A stretch of DNA of 40,696 nucleotides from Bacteroidales bacterium UBA5548 (lineage in GTDB: Bacteria > Bacteroidota > Bacteroidia > Bacteroidales > UBA932): assembly GCA_002425935.1 (NCBI GenBank), contig DINE01000026.1, forward strand, positions 32,776 through 73,471, written 5' to 3'. A model generated the notes under the pieces. It saw only the letters and a program-made list of their open reading frames with translations. It did no database searches and was not told the origin of the DNA. Positions within the stretch are counted from its first letter, which is position 1, and every line of letters starts with the position of its first letter. Both the position numbers and the translations under genes were made by a program. Below, one piece after another: positions 24,259 to 31,427 of this stretch.

Positions 24259-25107
24259 ATGCCTAACTTCAGGATCACAATCTGTATCCTTTTGTTACTT
24301 GCTTGTTGTGGATATGCTTACGGACAGCAAGTGAGTGACACACCTAAAAAAGGCTGGAAACTTATCTGGCAGGATGAGTTTAACGGCAAAAAACTTGACG
24401 AAGCCAAATGGAACGTTCTTATCAGAGAGACCAGCAAACATGAAGAGCTTCAGTACTATGTACCGGACGAGGTATACCTTGAAAATGGCAACTTAAGAAT
24501 CAGAAGCCGTATCAGAGATTACGGCAATAAAAAATTCACTAGCGGCAGGCTTGATACAAAAGACAAACTGGCCATAACATACGGCAGGTTTGAAATCAGA
24601 GGTAAACTTCCTGTCGGGAAAGGCTTGTGGCCCGCCTACTGGTTATACCCTCAAAACAGAGACTGGATGATGGAGTATATTATGAAGCAGGCTGTGGAGG
24701 CAGGAAAAGAGCGCTCTATTCCTGAGCTGCGCCCGTGGTATACCGAAATTGACATTATGGAGTTTCTGGGACACGAACCCAATATTGTATATGCAACATT
24801 CCACTACACCTCATTTAAAGGCGAAAGCAGGTCATCCTCATCTACATTTCGCGGAAATGTTAATTATGGCGACGACTTTCATATCTATGTTCTGGAATGG
24901 GAGCCTGACGAAATAAGGTGGTTTCTGGATGGCCGGCTGATTCACACAGCACGGGAAGGAGTTCCTCACACAGACCACTTTCTTATAATCAATACGGCAA
25001 TTGGAGGTACGTGGCCGGGCAATCCAGACTCCACCACTGTTTTCCCTCAATTTCATGATGTAGATTATGTGAGAGTTTATAAGCGTGAGCGACAGAGAGA
25101 CAAATGA
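24259..25107 (+). CDS. Glycoside hydrolase family 16 endo-beta-glucanase (laminarinase-like)
   Basis: 282 aa secreted enzyme. Signal peptide with LLLACCGYAYGQQ, either cleaved or lipidated at Cys16 or Cys17. The GH16 catalytic signature EIDIMEFLG is at residues 163-171, giving Glu163 as nucleophile and Glu168 as acid/base. Supporting family features are WKLIWQDEFNG at the start of the domain, TYGRFEIRGKLPVGKGLWPAYW, and FHIYVLEWEPDEIRWFLDG with VDYVRVYKR at the end. Likely substrate is a beta-1,3- or mixed-linkage glucan. About 20 residues more than usual lie between PAYWLY and EIDIME. The start at 24259 is chosen because a promoter box lies between it and the earlier in-frame ATG at 24196. 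Confidence 0.93.
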   Translation: MPNFRITICILLLLACCGYAYGQQVSDTPKKGWKLIWQDEFNGKKLDEAKWNVLIRETSKHEELQYYVPDEVYLENGNLRIRSRIRDYGNKKFTSGRLDTKDKLAITYGRFEIRGKLPVGKGLWPAYWLYPQNRDWMMEYIMKQAVEAGKERSIPELRPWYTEIDIMEFLGHEPNIVYATFHYTSFKGESRSSSSTFRGNVNYGDDFHIYVLEWEPDEIRWFLDGRLIHTAREGVPHTDHFLIINTAIGGTWPGNPDSTTVFPQFHDVDYVRVYKRERQRDK

Positions 25108-25134
25108 AAAACTTCAACCTAAAAACTATAAACT

Positions 25135-25734
25135 ATGGAAACATTTTTCAATCTTGTTAAATCCTTTATTCTGAGCCCAAAAGAGGCCTGGGAGAGGGAA
25201 CGTGATAAAGAGCGAGACGGAACACAACTAATTATCAGTTACATTGTACCATTAGCTCTTATCCCTGCAGTTTGTTCATTTATCGGTTACGGATTCATCG
25301 GAATCAATGTAGGATTTTTCGGAAGAGCGGCCAGCTTAGGAATGGGTCTTAACAATGCACTCACCTCTTTTATCGGAACAATAGCAGGCGTTTACATTAG
25401 TGCCTGGGTTATTCAGATGCTCTCCGCAAAATTTGATTGCACGGTAACGATGAACAAAGCAATTGCTCTGATAGGATACGCTTATACACCAATGCTTGTG
25501 GCAGGAATCTTTAACCTTATCCCTTCATTGTCAATTATCTCCCTGGCCGGTTCTCTTTACTCACTTTATGTTCTTTATATCGGACTGGTACCAATGACAG
25601 GTGTGAGCGAATATAAGAGAACAAGCTTCTTTATAACATCACTGGTTGTAATGATAGGCGTCTATATTGTACTGGCTATCGTTCTGGCTGCAGTGTTTAC
25701 ATCATTTGGCCTAACGATGAATTCATTTATGTAA
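25135..25734 (+). CDS. Yip1-family integral membrane protein
   Basis: 199 aa with about five hydrophobic segments, beginning with a short amphipathic stretch containing SPKEAWERERDKERD, then membrane helices around residues 35-60, 75-100, 115-135, 140-155 and 165-190. The NKAIALIGYAYTPMLVAGIFN segment with SLYSLYVLYIGLVPMTGVSE is the typical core of Yip1/YIP1-domain proteins, which in bacteria have no settled function. It starts 27 bases after the GH16 stop on the same strand and is probably co-transcribed with it, with no terminator in the gap. Confidence 0.75.
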   Translation: METFFNLVKSFILSPKEAWERERDKERDGTQLIISYIVPLALIPAVCSFIGYGFIGINVGFFGRAASLGMGLNNALTSFIGTIAGVYISAWVIQMLSAKFDCTVTMNKAIALIGYAYTPMLVAGIFNLIPSLSIISLAGSLYSLYVLYIGLVPMTGVSEYKRTSFFITSLVVMIGVYIVLAIVLAAVFTSFGLTMNSFM

Positions 25735-25904
25735 TTTTTTTAAACTTTTTATTATTACCCGATTTTAATAAAATGATTGAAATGTTAAAAAGAACACTCC
25801 CGGAAAATTAAATAATTGTATAAAACAAAGCAATATTACTTACATAGTGAAACCTCTCAAAAGGCTTTACAGGTAAAGGTTTGGTGAATTTTTTAACAAT
25901 TTTT
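25735..25904. other. AT-rich region upstream of the leucine operon promoter
   Basis: No gene is supported here. It contains a 14-base near-palindrome CTTTAC-AG-GTAAAG at 25865-25878, 27 bases upstream of the leu promoter's -33 box, which could be an operator. The remaining sequence is AT-rich without visible structure. Confidence 0.3.
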
Positions 25905-25934
25905 ATTGCAGATTTCAAAAAAACTCTAACTTCG
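25905..25934 (+). promoter_or_regulatory. Promoter of the leucine operon leader
   Basis: ATTG at 25905-25908, an 18-base spacer, and TAACTTCG at 25927-25934, seven of eight matches to TAnnTTTG. Transcription would begin within a few bases of the leader peptide's ATG at 25943, so the leader message has almost no 5' untranslated region. Confidence 0.5.
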
Positions 25935-25942
25935 CAGCCGAT

Positions 25943-26023
25943 ATGAATACACGAATTAATTTTATGCTCTCATTGCTGCTACTCGGACTATTTAGCCGGC
26001 TGGAGGGCATCTTGTATAAATAG
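25943..26023 (+). CDS. leuL: Leucine leader peptide of the leuACDB attenuator
   Basis: A 26-codon open frame that ends 73 bases before leuA. It encodes eight leucines, with the dense run LSLLLLGL at residues 9-16 (leucine codons CTC, TTG, CTG, CTA, CTC, CTA) and two isoleucines. A leucine-rich short ORF directly ahead of a terminator hairpin and the leucine genes is the hallmark of transcription attenuation controlled by charged tRNA-Leu. The stop TAG at 26021 lies just past the segment 26003-26014, which can pair with the terminator's 5' arm. A ribosome that reaches the stop would mask that segment, whereas one stalled on the leucine run would leave it free. No Shine-Dalgarno sequence is visible. 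The symbol is given by analogy with enterobacterial leuL; the sequences are not homologous. Confidence 0.85.
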   Translation: MNTRINFMLSLLLLGLFSRLEGILYK

Positions 26024-26062
26024 GCGTGAATTCTTGAATTTTAAAATATACAGGCTGCCCTC
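26003..26062 (+). promoter_or_regulatory. Antiterminator pairing of the leu attenuator
   Basis: GAGGGCATCTTG (26003-26014, inside the leader ORF) can pair with CAGGCTGCCCTC (26051-26062, the terminator's 5' arm): 11 of 12 positions pair, one as G-U, with a single mismatch and a seven-base perfect core GAGGGCA/TGCCCTC. This structure and the terminator use the same bases and so exclude each other. Confidence 0.75.
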
Positions 26063-26082
26063 GAAAAGGGGCAGCCTTTTTT
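26052..26082 (+). terminator. Attenuator terminator hairpin before leuA
   Basis: Nine-base-pair GC-rich stem AGGCTGCCC / GGGCAGCCT with an eight-base loop (26061-26068), followed by six T residues (26077-26082). It ends 14 bases before the leuA ATG, so it can only be a regulatory terminator within the operon's leader. Confidence 0.88.
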
Positions 26083-26096
26083 AATTACAGGAAAAT

Positions 26097-27590
26097 ATGG
26101 AGAAGTTACATGTTTTTGACACAACGTTAAGAGATGGAGAGCAGGTTCCGGGATGCCAGCTTAACACACTAGAGAAGATTGAAATTGCACGGGCTCTTGA
26201 AGCGATGAAGGTAGATATTATTGAGTGTGGGTTTCCTGTTTCGAGCCCGGGCGATTTTAACTCAATTGTCGAGATCTCAAAAATTATACAAGATTCAACA
26301 ATCTGTGCCCTCACCAGAGCGGTAGAAAAAGATATTGATGTTGCTGCTGACGCTCTGCACTATGCCAAAAGAAAGAGGATTCACACCGGCATTGGCACCT
26401 CAGACATGCATATTCTGCATAAATTCAAATCCGACAGAGAAGATATAATCAAACGTGCCGTGCATTGCGTAAAATATGCAAAAAAATATGTTCAGGATGT
26501 GGAGTTTTACGCCGAGGATGCAGGCAGAACCGATAATGAATACCTCGCAAGGGTAATAGAAGCCGTAATTGCTGCAGGAGCAACGGTTGTAAACATCCCT
26601 GACACAACAGGCTACTGCACACCCTATGAATATGGCGAAAAGATAAAATATCTTGTAAACAATGTTCCCAATATAGATAAAGCCATCATCTCCACACACT
26701 GTCACAACGACCTTGGTATGGCAACTGCCAATTCGCTTGCCGGAATTATAAACGGTGCAAGACAGGTAGAGGTCACTATTAACGGAATAGGTGAAAGGGC
26801 AGGTAACACAGCACTCGAAGAGGTTGTTATGGCAATAAAAAGCCGTAAAGATATTCCAGTATATACAGATATCGATACAAAATCTATCTACAAAAACTCC
26901 AGGCTGGTCTCAACGCTTATGAGAATGCCGGTTCAGCCTAACAAAGCAATTGTAGGAAGAAATGCCTTTGCGCACTCATCGGGGATACATCAGGATGGAG
27001 TTCTCAAAAACAGAGAGAGCTACGAAATTATAGATCCATCCGACGTAGGAGTTAACGAATCAACAATAGCCCTCACTGCCAGAAGTGGAAGGGCGGCCCT
27101 TAACCACCATTATAAAAGACTGGGTATAGATCTTTCAAATCAAGAGCTTGACGAGGCGTATGACAAGTTTTTAAAGCTTGCTGACTGCAAAAAAGATATT
27201 AACGACGACGACCTCAACATTATCGCAGGCGTTACAAGAACAAAACAGAATCAGAGAATACGAATTAAATTCCTGCAGGTTGTATGTGGTAAGTCATCGG
27301 TTCCTATGGCTACCGTGAAACTTGTAATTGACGGTGAAATCTGTACAGCCACCAGTTCGGGTAACGGCCCCATTGATGCCTGCTTTAATGCAATACGTTC
27401 GCTGGTTCACAGAAAAGTCACACTGGAAGAGTTTCTGGTGCAGGCAATAACAAAAGGTAGTGACGATGTAGGAAAGGTGCATGTGCAGATAGAGAACAGA
27501 GGGAATATCTACTACGGATTCTCTGCCAATACAGATATTATTACAGCATCTGCCGAAGCTCTTGTAAATGCAATTTCAAAAATTTTATAA
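26097..27590 (+). CDS. leuA: 2-isopropylmalate synthase
   Basis: First committed step of leucine synthesis: condenses acetyl-CoA with 2-ketoisovalerate. 497 aa. The DRE-TIM barrel signature VFDTTLRDGEQVPGC is at residues 6-20, the metal-binding STHCHNDLGMA near 199-209, and the second signature INGIGERAGN follows at about 222-231. The GRNAFAHSSGIHQDG stretch belongs to the linker region. The last 100 residues (from about VPMATVKLVIDGE) form the LeuA regulatory domain that usually binds leucine for feedback inhibition. Combined with the upstream attenuator, the pathway would be controlled by leucine twice, at enzyme and transcription level. Citramalate synthases are related, but the leuCDB context supports LeuA. 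Confidence 0.95.
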   Translation: MEKLHVFDTTLRDGEQVPGCQLNTLEKIEIARALEAMKVDIIECGFPVSSPGDFNSIVEISKIIQDSTICALTRAVEKDIDVAADALHYAKRKRIHTGIGTSDMHILHKFKSDREDIIKRAVHCVKYAKKYVQDVEFYAEDAGRTDNEYLARVIEAVIAAGATVVNIPDTTGYCTPYEYGEKIKYLVNNVPNIDKAIISTHCHNDLGMATANSLAGIINGARQVEVTINGIGERAGNTALEEVVMAIKSRKDIPVYTDIDTKSIYKNSRLVSTLMRMPVQPNKAIVGRNAFAHSSGIHQDGVLKNRESYEIIDPSDVGVNESTIALTARSGRAALNHHYKRLGIDLSNQELDEAYDKFLKLADCKKDINDDDLNIIAGVTRTKQNQRIRIKFLQVVCGKSSVPMATVKLVIDGEICTATSSGNGPIDACFNAIRSLVHRKVTLEEFLVQAITKGSDDVGKVHVQIENRGNIYYGFSANTDIITASAEALVNAISKIL

Positions 27591-27605
27591 CAACAGAGGT
27601 CTGAT

Positions 27606-29042
27606 ATGAATCCAAAAACACTGTTTGATAAGATCTGGGAGAGCCATATTGTTAAAGAGATTGAAGGAGGTCCTTCGGTTATGTATATTGACCGTCATTA
27701 CATTCATGAGGTGACCAGCCCTCAGGCTTTTGCGGGTATCAGGAGAAGAGGCCTGAAGGTATTTCGCCCCGAAAAGACATTTGCGACCTGTGACCATAAT
27801 GTACCAACGTTGAATCAGCACCTTCCTTTAAGTGACCCCCTCTCTGCCCTGCCGGTTGAAGAGCTTGCAAAAAACACAGCCACATATGGCATAAAATACT
27901 TCCCGCTCGGAGACCCCTCAAATGGAGTGGTACACATCATTGGCCCCGAACTTGGCTTAACACAGTGCGGGATGACAATTGTCTGCGGCGACAGCCACAC
28001 CTCTACACACGGAGCATTGGGAAATATCGCATTTGGAATAGGCACCAGCGAAGTCGAAATGGTTCTTGCAACTCAAACCATTCTGCAGACAAAACCAAAA
28101 CAGATGCTCATTAATGTTAACGGCTCTCTAAAAGAGGGTGTCTGTGCAAAAGATATAATTCTTCACATTATCTCCCGGTTGGGAACTTCCGGAGGAACCG
28201 GCTATTTTCTGGAGTTTGCAGGAAGTACAATAGAGAATCTCTCGATGGAAGAGAGAATGACAATCTGTAATATGAGCATAGAGATGGGAGCCAGAGGCGG
28301 ACTTATAGCTCCCGATAATACCACATTTGAATATCTTAAAGGCAGGCAGTACTCTCCGGGAACTATTGGCAGTTCAGAGGTTGGTGGAGTAGAGGGCAGA
28401 GTAAATGAGGCAGAATGGGAGGGCGCTGTTAAGAGGTGGAGTAAATTAAAAAGCGATCCCGGATGTAAATACGACATGGAGTACACATTTGCTGCAGAAG
28501 AGATTGAACCAATGATTACTTACGGGACCAACCCTGCGATGGGTATTCCGGTTAACTCTGTAATACCTGAGCTGAATGGGTCTGAAGCAGGCCTGAGCAG
28601 AGCACTTGTTTACATGGGACTTACACCGGGGGTTAAAATTGCAGGGTTAAAAATAGATTACGTGTTTCTTGGTAGCTGTACAAACGGCAGAATTGAAGAT
28701 TTCAGAGCCTTTGCCTCATTGGTAAAGGGGAGGCAGAAGGCTCCCGGTGTTACTGCATGGCTTGTACCGGGGTCAAAGGGTGTGGAGAGACAGATTGAGG
28801 AGGAGGGTATCGGAGATACTCTTCGCAAAGCGGGGTTTGAGTTGAGGCAGCCCGGCTGTTCAGCCTGCCTTGGGATGAACGACGACAAGGTGCCTGAGGG
28901 GAAATATGCTGTATCCTCTTCTAACCGAAACTTTGAGGGGAGGCAGGGTCCGGGGGCAAGAACGATGCTTGCCGGGCCGCTGGTTGTGGCAGCCGCAGCT
29001 GTCACCGGCGAGATTACGGACCCTCGTATATTTTTGAAATAA
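27606..29042 (+). CDS. leuC: 3-isopropylmalate dehydratase large subunit
   Basis: Aconitase-family iron-sulfur enzyme that, with LeuD, isomerises 2- to 3-isopropylmalate. 478 aa, normal for the type. Cluster cysteines are in VFLGSCTNGRIEDFR (near residue 357) and GCSACLGMN (near 418-421). Also present are ATCDHNVPT, VCGDSHTSTHGALGNIAFGIGTSEVE and the substrate region SSNRNFEGRQGPGARTMLAGP, all strong LeuC signatures. It starts 15 bases after leuA and ends 10 bases before leuD, in a tightly packed operon. Confidence 0.96.
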   Translation: MNPKTLFDKIWESHIVKEIEGGPSVMYIDRHYIHEVTSPQAFAGIRRRGLKVFRPEKTFATCDHNVPTLNQHLPLSDPLSALPVEELAKNTATYGIKYFPLGDPSNGVVHIIGPELGLTQCGMTIVCGDSHTSTHGALGNIAFGIGTSEVEMVLATQTILQTKPKQMLINVNGSLKEGVCAKDIILHIISRLGTSGGTGYFLEFAGSTIENLSMEERMTICNMSIEMGARGGLIAPDNTTFEYLKGRQYSPGTIGSSEVGGVEGRVNEAEWEGAVKRWSKLKSDPGCKYDMEYTFAAEEIEPMITYGTNPAMGIPVNSVIPELNGSEAGLSRALVYMGLTPGVKIAGLKIDYVFLGSCTNGRIEDFRAFASLVKGRQKAPGVTAWLVPGSKGVERQIEEEGIGDTLRKAGFELRQPGCSACLGMNDDKVPEGKYAVSSSNRNFEGRQGPGARTMLAGPLVVAAAAVTGEITDPRIFLK

Positions 29043-29052
29043 AGATTATTAT

Positions 29053-29655
29053 ATGAGTTACAGGAAATTTACAATTGAGGAGTCAAAGGCAGTAGTTTTG
29101 CCTGAAGAGAATCTGGATACAGATCAGATCATTCCTGCCCGTTTTCTGAAAACAACCACACGGGAGGGGTTTGGAGAGAATCTCTTCTACGACAGGAGGT
29201 ATGATAAAGATGGAAGAGCTATAGAAGATTTTGTTCTCAACCGCAAAGAGTGTGCAGGGACAATTTTGGTTGCGGGAAGAAATTTCGGTTGCGGTTCGAG
29301 CAGAGAGCACGCAGCGTGGGCTCTGGCAGATTACGGTTTCATGGCAGTCGTCTCTAGCTTTTTTGCAGATATCTTCAGATCTAATGCGCTGAATAATGGA
29401 TTGCTTCCTGTGCAGGTAAGCGAAGAGTTTCTTGCAAAAATATTTGACTATTCAAAAAATCATAACGGTATAACACTAAAAATCAATCTTATGGAAAAGG
29501 AAATATCTATTCCGTCAAGCGGTGAATGTGAGAACTTCGAAATCAGCAACTACAAACAAAATTGTCTTATAAACGGTTTTGACGACATTGACTATCTTGC
29601 TTCAAACCTAAAGGAGATAGAGGAGTACGAAGTATTTAAACTCTCATCACTTTAA
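29053..29655 (+). CDS. leuD: 3-isopropylmalate dehydratase small subunit
   Basis: The swivelling small subunit that completes the isomerase with LeuC. 200 aa, normal length. The N-terminus has the expected LPEENLDTDQIIPARFLKTT, and the central signature is RNFGCGSSREHAAWALADYG near residue 76, followed by SSFFADIFRSNALNNGLLPV. Ten bases after leuC and 26 before leuB, same strand. Confidence 0.96.
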   Translation: MSYRKFTIEESKAVVLPEENLDTDQIIPARFLKTTTREGFGENLFYDRRYDKDGRAIEDFVLNRKECAGTILVAGRNFGCGSSREHAAWALADYGFMAVVSSFFADIFRSNALNNGLLPVQVSEEFLAKIFDYSKNHNGITLKINLMEKEISIPSSGECENFEISNYKQNCLINGFDDIDYLASNLKEIEEYEVFKLSSL

Positions 29656-29681
29656 AACGCTAAAAAGAACTCAGGATTATT

Positions 29682-30752
29682 ATGGAAAAGGTAATTGCCG
29701 TATTGCCCGGAGACGGGATTGGGCCTGAAATAACAGATCAGGCCGTAAAAGCACTCAAGGCCATTGAAAAAAAGTTTGGCCATAAATTTACCTTCGTGTA
29801 TGGTATTATCGGAGCATCGGCAATAGATCTTTGCGGTGATCCATACCCGACAGAGACTCATAATCTGTGTCTGAACAGCGATGCTATACTGTTTGGAGCA
29901 ATAGGCGATCCCAAGTACGACAATAACCCGGCGGCAAAGGTACGCCCCGAACAGGGACTTCTGAAAATGCGAAAAGAGCTTGGCCTGTACGCCAATATCC
30001 GCCCCGTTGAGATTTATGAATCATTAATTGAGAGATCCCCCCTTAAAGAGGAGAAGATCAGAGGTGTCGATCTGGTGGTTGTAAGAGAACTCACAGGTGG
30101 TATCTACTTTGGAGAGCCAAGAGGGAGAGACGATAACGGTAACAGAGCATTTGACACATCACTTTATACCTCACTGGAGGTTGAGAGGATTGCCGATGTC
30201 GCATTCAGGCTTGCGCAGACCAGAAAAAATCATGTCACTCTGGTTGACAAGGCCAATGTACTTGAGACATCCCGGTTGTGGAGAGAGGTCGTTTCACGAG
30301 TTCACAAAAAGAGCTACTCCCGGGTAGCCCTGGATTACCTTTTTGTTGACAATGCGGCTATGCAGTTGGTTACAGATCCTACAAAATTTGATGTTATACT
30401 TACAGAAAATATGTTTGGCGACATCCTGAGTGACGAGGCAAGTGTCCTTACAGGCTCCATAGGGCTGCTGCCATCTGCCTCTTACGGTCTTAAGACTCCC
30501 CTCTTCGAACCCATTCACGGCTCATACCCCCAGGCGGCGGGAAAGAACATTGCAAACCCCCTGGCAACAGTTCTCTCTTCTGCAATGCTGCTTGGAGATG
30601 GGCTTGGGCTGAGAGAAGAGGCGAGTCTTTTAAAAAAATGTTGTAAAAAGATAATCGATGAGAGGTTCTTCACCCCGGATTTGTGCGGAGAGCTTCCTCC
30701 AAGAACAACTTCGGAGGTGGGTGACAGAATTTCAGCAGAGATTCTTTCCTGA
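29682..30752 (+). CDS. leuB: 3-isopropylmalate dehydrogenase
   Basis: NAD-dependent oxidative decarboxylation of 3-isopropylmalate to 2-ketoisocaproate, the third step of the branch. 356 aa. Starts with VLPGDGIGPEITDQAVKAL; substrate arginines lie in RPEQGLLKMRKELGLYANIRP and the later RELTGGIYFGEPRG; the metal-binding signature is ENMFGDILSDEASVLTGSIG, followed by EPIHGSYPQAAGKNIANP. The EQGLLKMRKEL helix and GIYFGEP are specific to isopropylmalate rather than isocitrate dehydrogenase. It is the last leu gene; a new promoter box follows 15 bases after its stop. No transaminase gene is nearby. Confidence 0.96.
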   Translation: MEKVIAVLPGDGIGPEITDQAVKALKAIEKKFGHKFTFVYGIIGASAIDLCGDPYPTETHNLCLNSDAILFGAIGDPKYDNNPAAKVRPEQGLLKMRKELGLYANIRPVEIYESLIERSPLKEEKIRGVDLVVVRELTGGIYFGEPRGRDDNGNRAFDTSLYTSLEVERIADVAFRLAQTRKNHVTLVDKANVLETSRLWREVVSRVHKKSYSRVALDYLFVDNAAMQLVTDPTKFDVILTENMFGDILSDEASVLTGSIGLLPSASYGLKTPLFEPIHGSYPQAAGKNIANPLATVLSSAMLLGDGLGLREEASLLKKCCKKIIDERFFTPDLCGELPPRTTSEVGDRISAEILS

Positions 30753-30767
30753 AAAGCCGGGTATTGC

Positions 30768-30775
30768 TACCTTTG
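30768..30775 (+). promoter_or_regulatory. -7 box four bases before the Mpv17-like gene
   Basis: TACCTTTG, a full consensus match, then CAAA and the ATG at 30780; TTTC at 30745-30748 is at a fitting -33 distance. The message would begin at or next to the start codon. Confidence 0.5.
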
Positions 30776-30779
30776 CAAA

Positions 30780-31427
30780 ATGAAAAAAGGTACAATACTC
30801 TGGATATCTGCAATTGCGGCAATAGGTGCTTTCCTTGCCGTTCCTGCAACACGTGAAATATTCACTGCGGTAACAAACAGACACCCATACATAATGGGGT
30901 TCGTTAAATTTGCAGTTCTGGCAACAATGGGCGAGTTGCTGGCTGCCCGTCTGGTTTTCAAAAAGTGGGTAATGGTTAAGGGGATAATACCCAAAATGTG
31001 TATATGGGGAGTACTTGGCATTCTCATAGTGCTTATGTTCTCGCTATACACAGCCGGAGTACACGGGGCTGTTGAAAAAGGTCTTTTGTATGCAGGTGAG
31101 GGCTATTTTGCAAAAATATTAACCGCCCTCTATATCTCGGCAATTATGAACCTAACATTCGCTCCGGTATTTATGGCCTCTCACCGCATAACCGATGTCT
31201 TTATCGATAAAGTCTGTTCAGGCGATAAGAGCACCTTCTCAAGTGTTATCAGCGAAATTGACTGGAGTGGGTTTTTAAAATTTGTTGTGGGAAAAAGTAT
31301 TCCGCTGTTCTGGATTCCCGCACACACAATTACCTTCCTTCTTCCCGATGAGTTCAAGGTGATATTTGCAGCATCACTCTCAATTATCCTCGGCCTGATT
31401 CTCTCCTTCGCCAGACATAGAAAGTGA
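30780..31427 (+). CDS. Mpv17/PMP22-like integral membrane protein
   Basis: 215 aa with four or five membrane segments (about residues 5-22, 40-58, 73-92, 113-130, 170-210). Two stretches match the Mpv17/PMP22 family by eye: NLTFAPVFMASHR near residue 124, corresponding to the family's FGP...H motif, and the C-terminal FWIPAHTITFLLPDEFKVIF with SIILGLILS near 177-209, corresponding to the W-P-x-Q-x-x-NF-x-x-VP...R...WNxYLS signature of eukaryotic members. In eukaryotes these are mitochondrial or peroxisomal membrane proteins; the bacterial role is unknown. It has its own promoter box just after leuB. Its last 48 bases overlap the end of the minus-strand regulator gene. Confidence 0.65.
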   Translation: MKKGTILWISAIAAIGAFLAVPATREIFTAVTNRHPYIMGFVKFAVLATMGELLAARLVFKKWVMVKGIIPKMCIWGVLGILIVLMFSLYTAGVHGAVEKGLLYAGEGYFAKILTALYISAIMNLTFAPVFMASHRITDVFIDKVCSGDKSTFSSVISEIDWSGFLKFVVGKSIPLFWIPAHTITFLLPDEFKVIFAASLSIILGLILSFARHRK

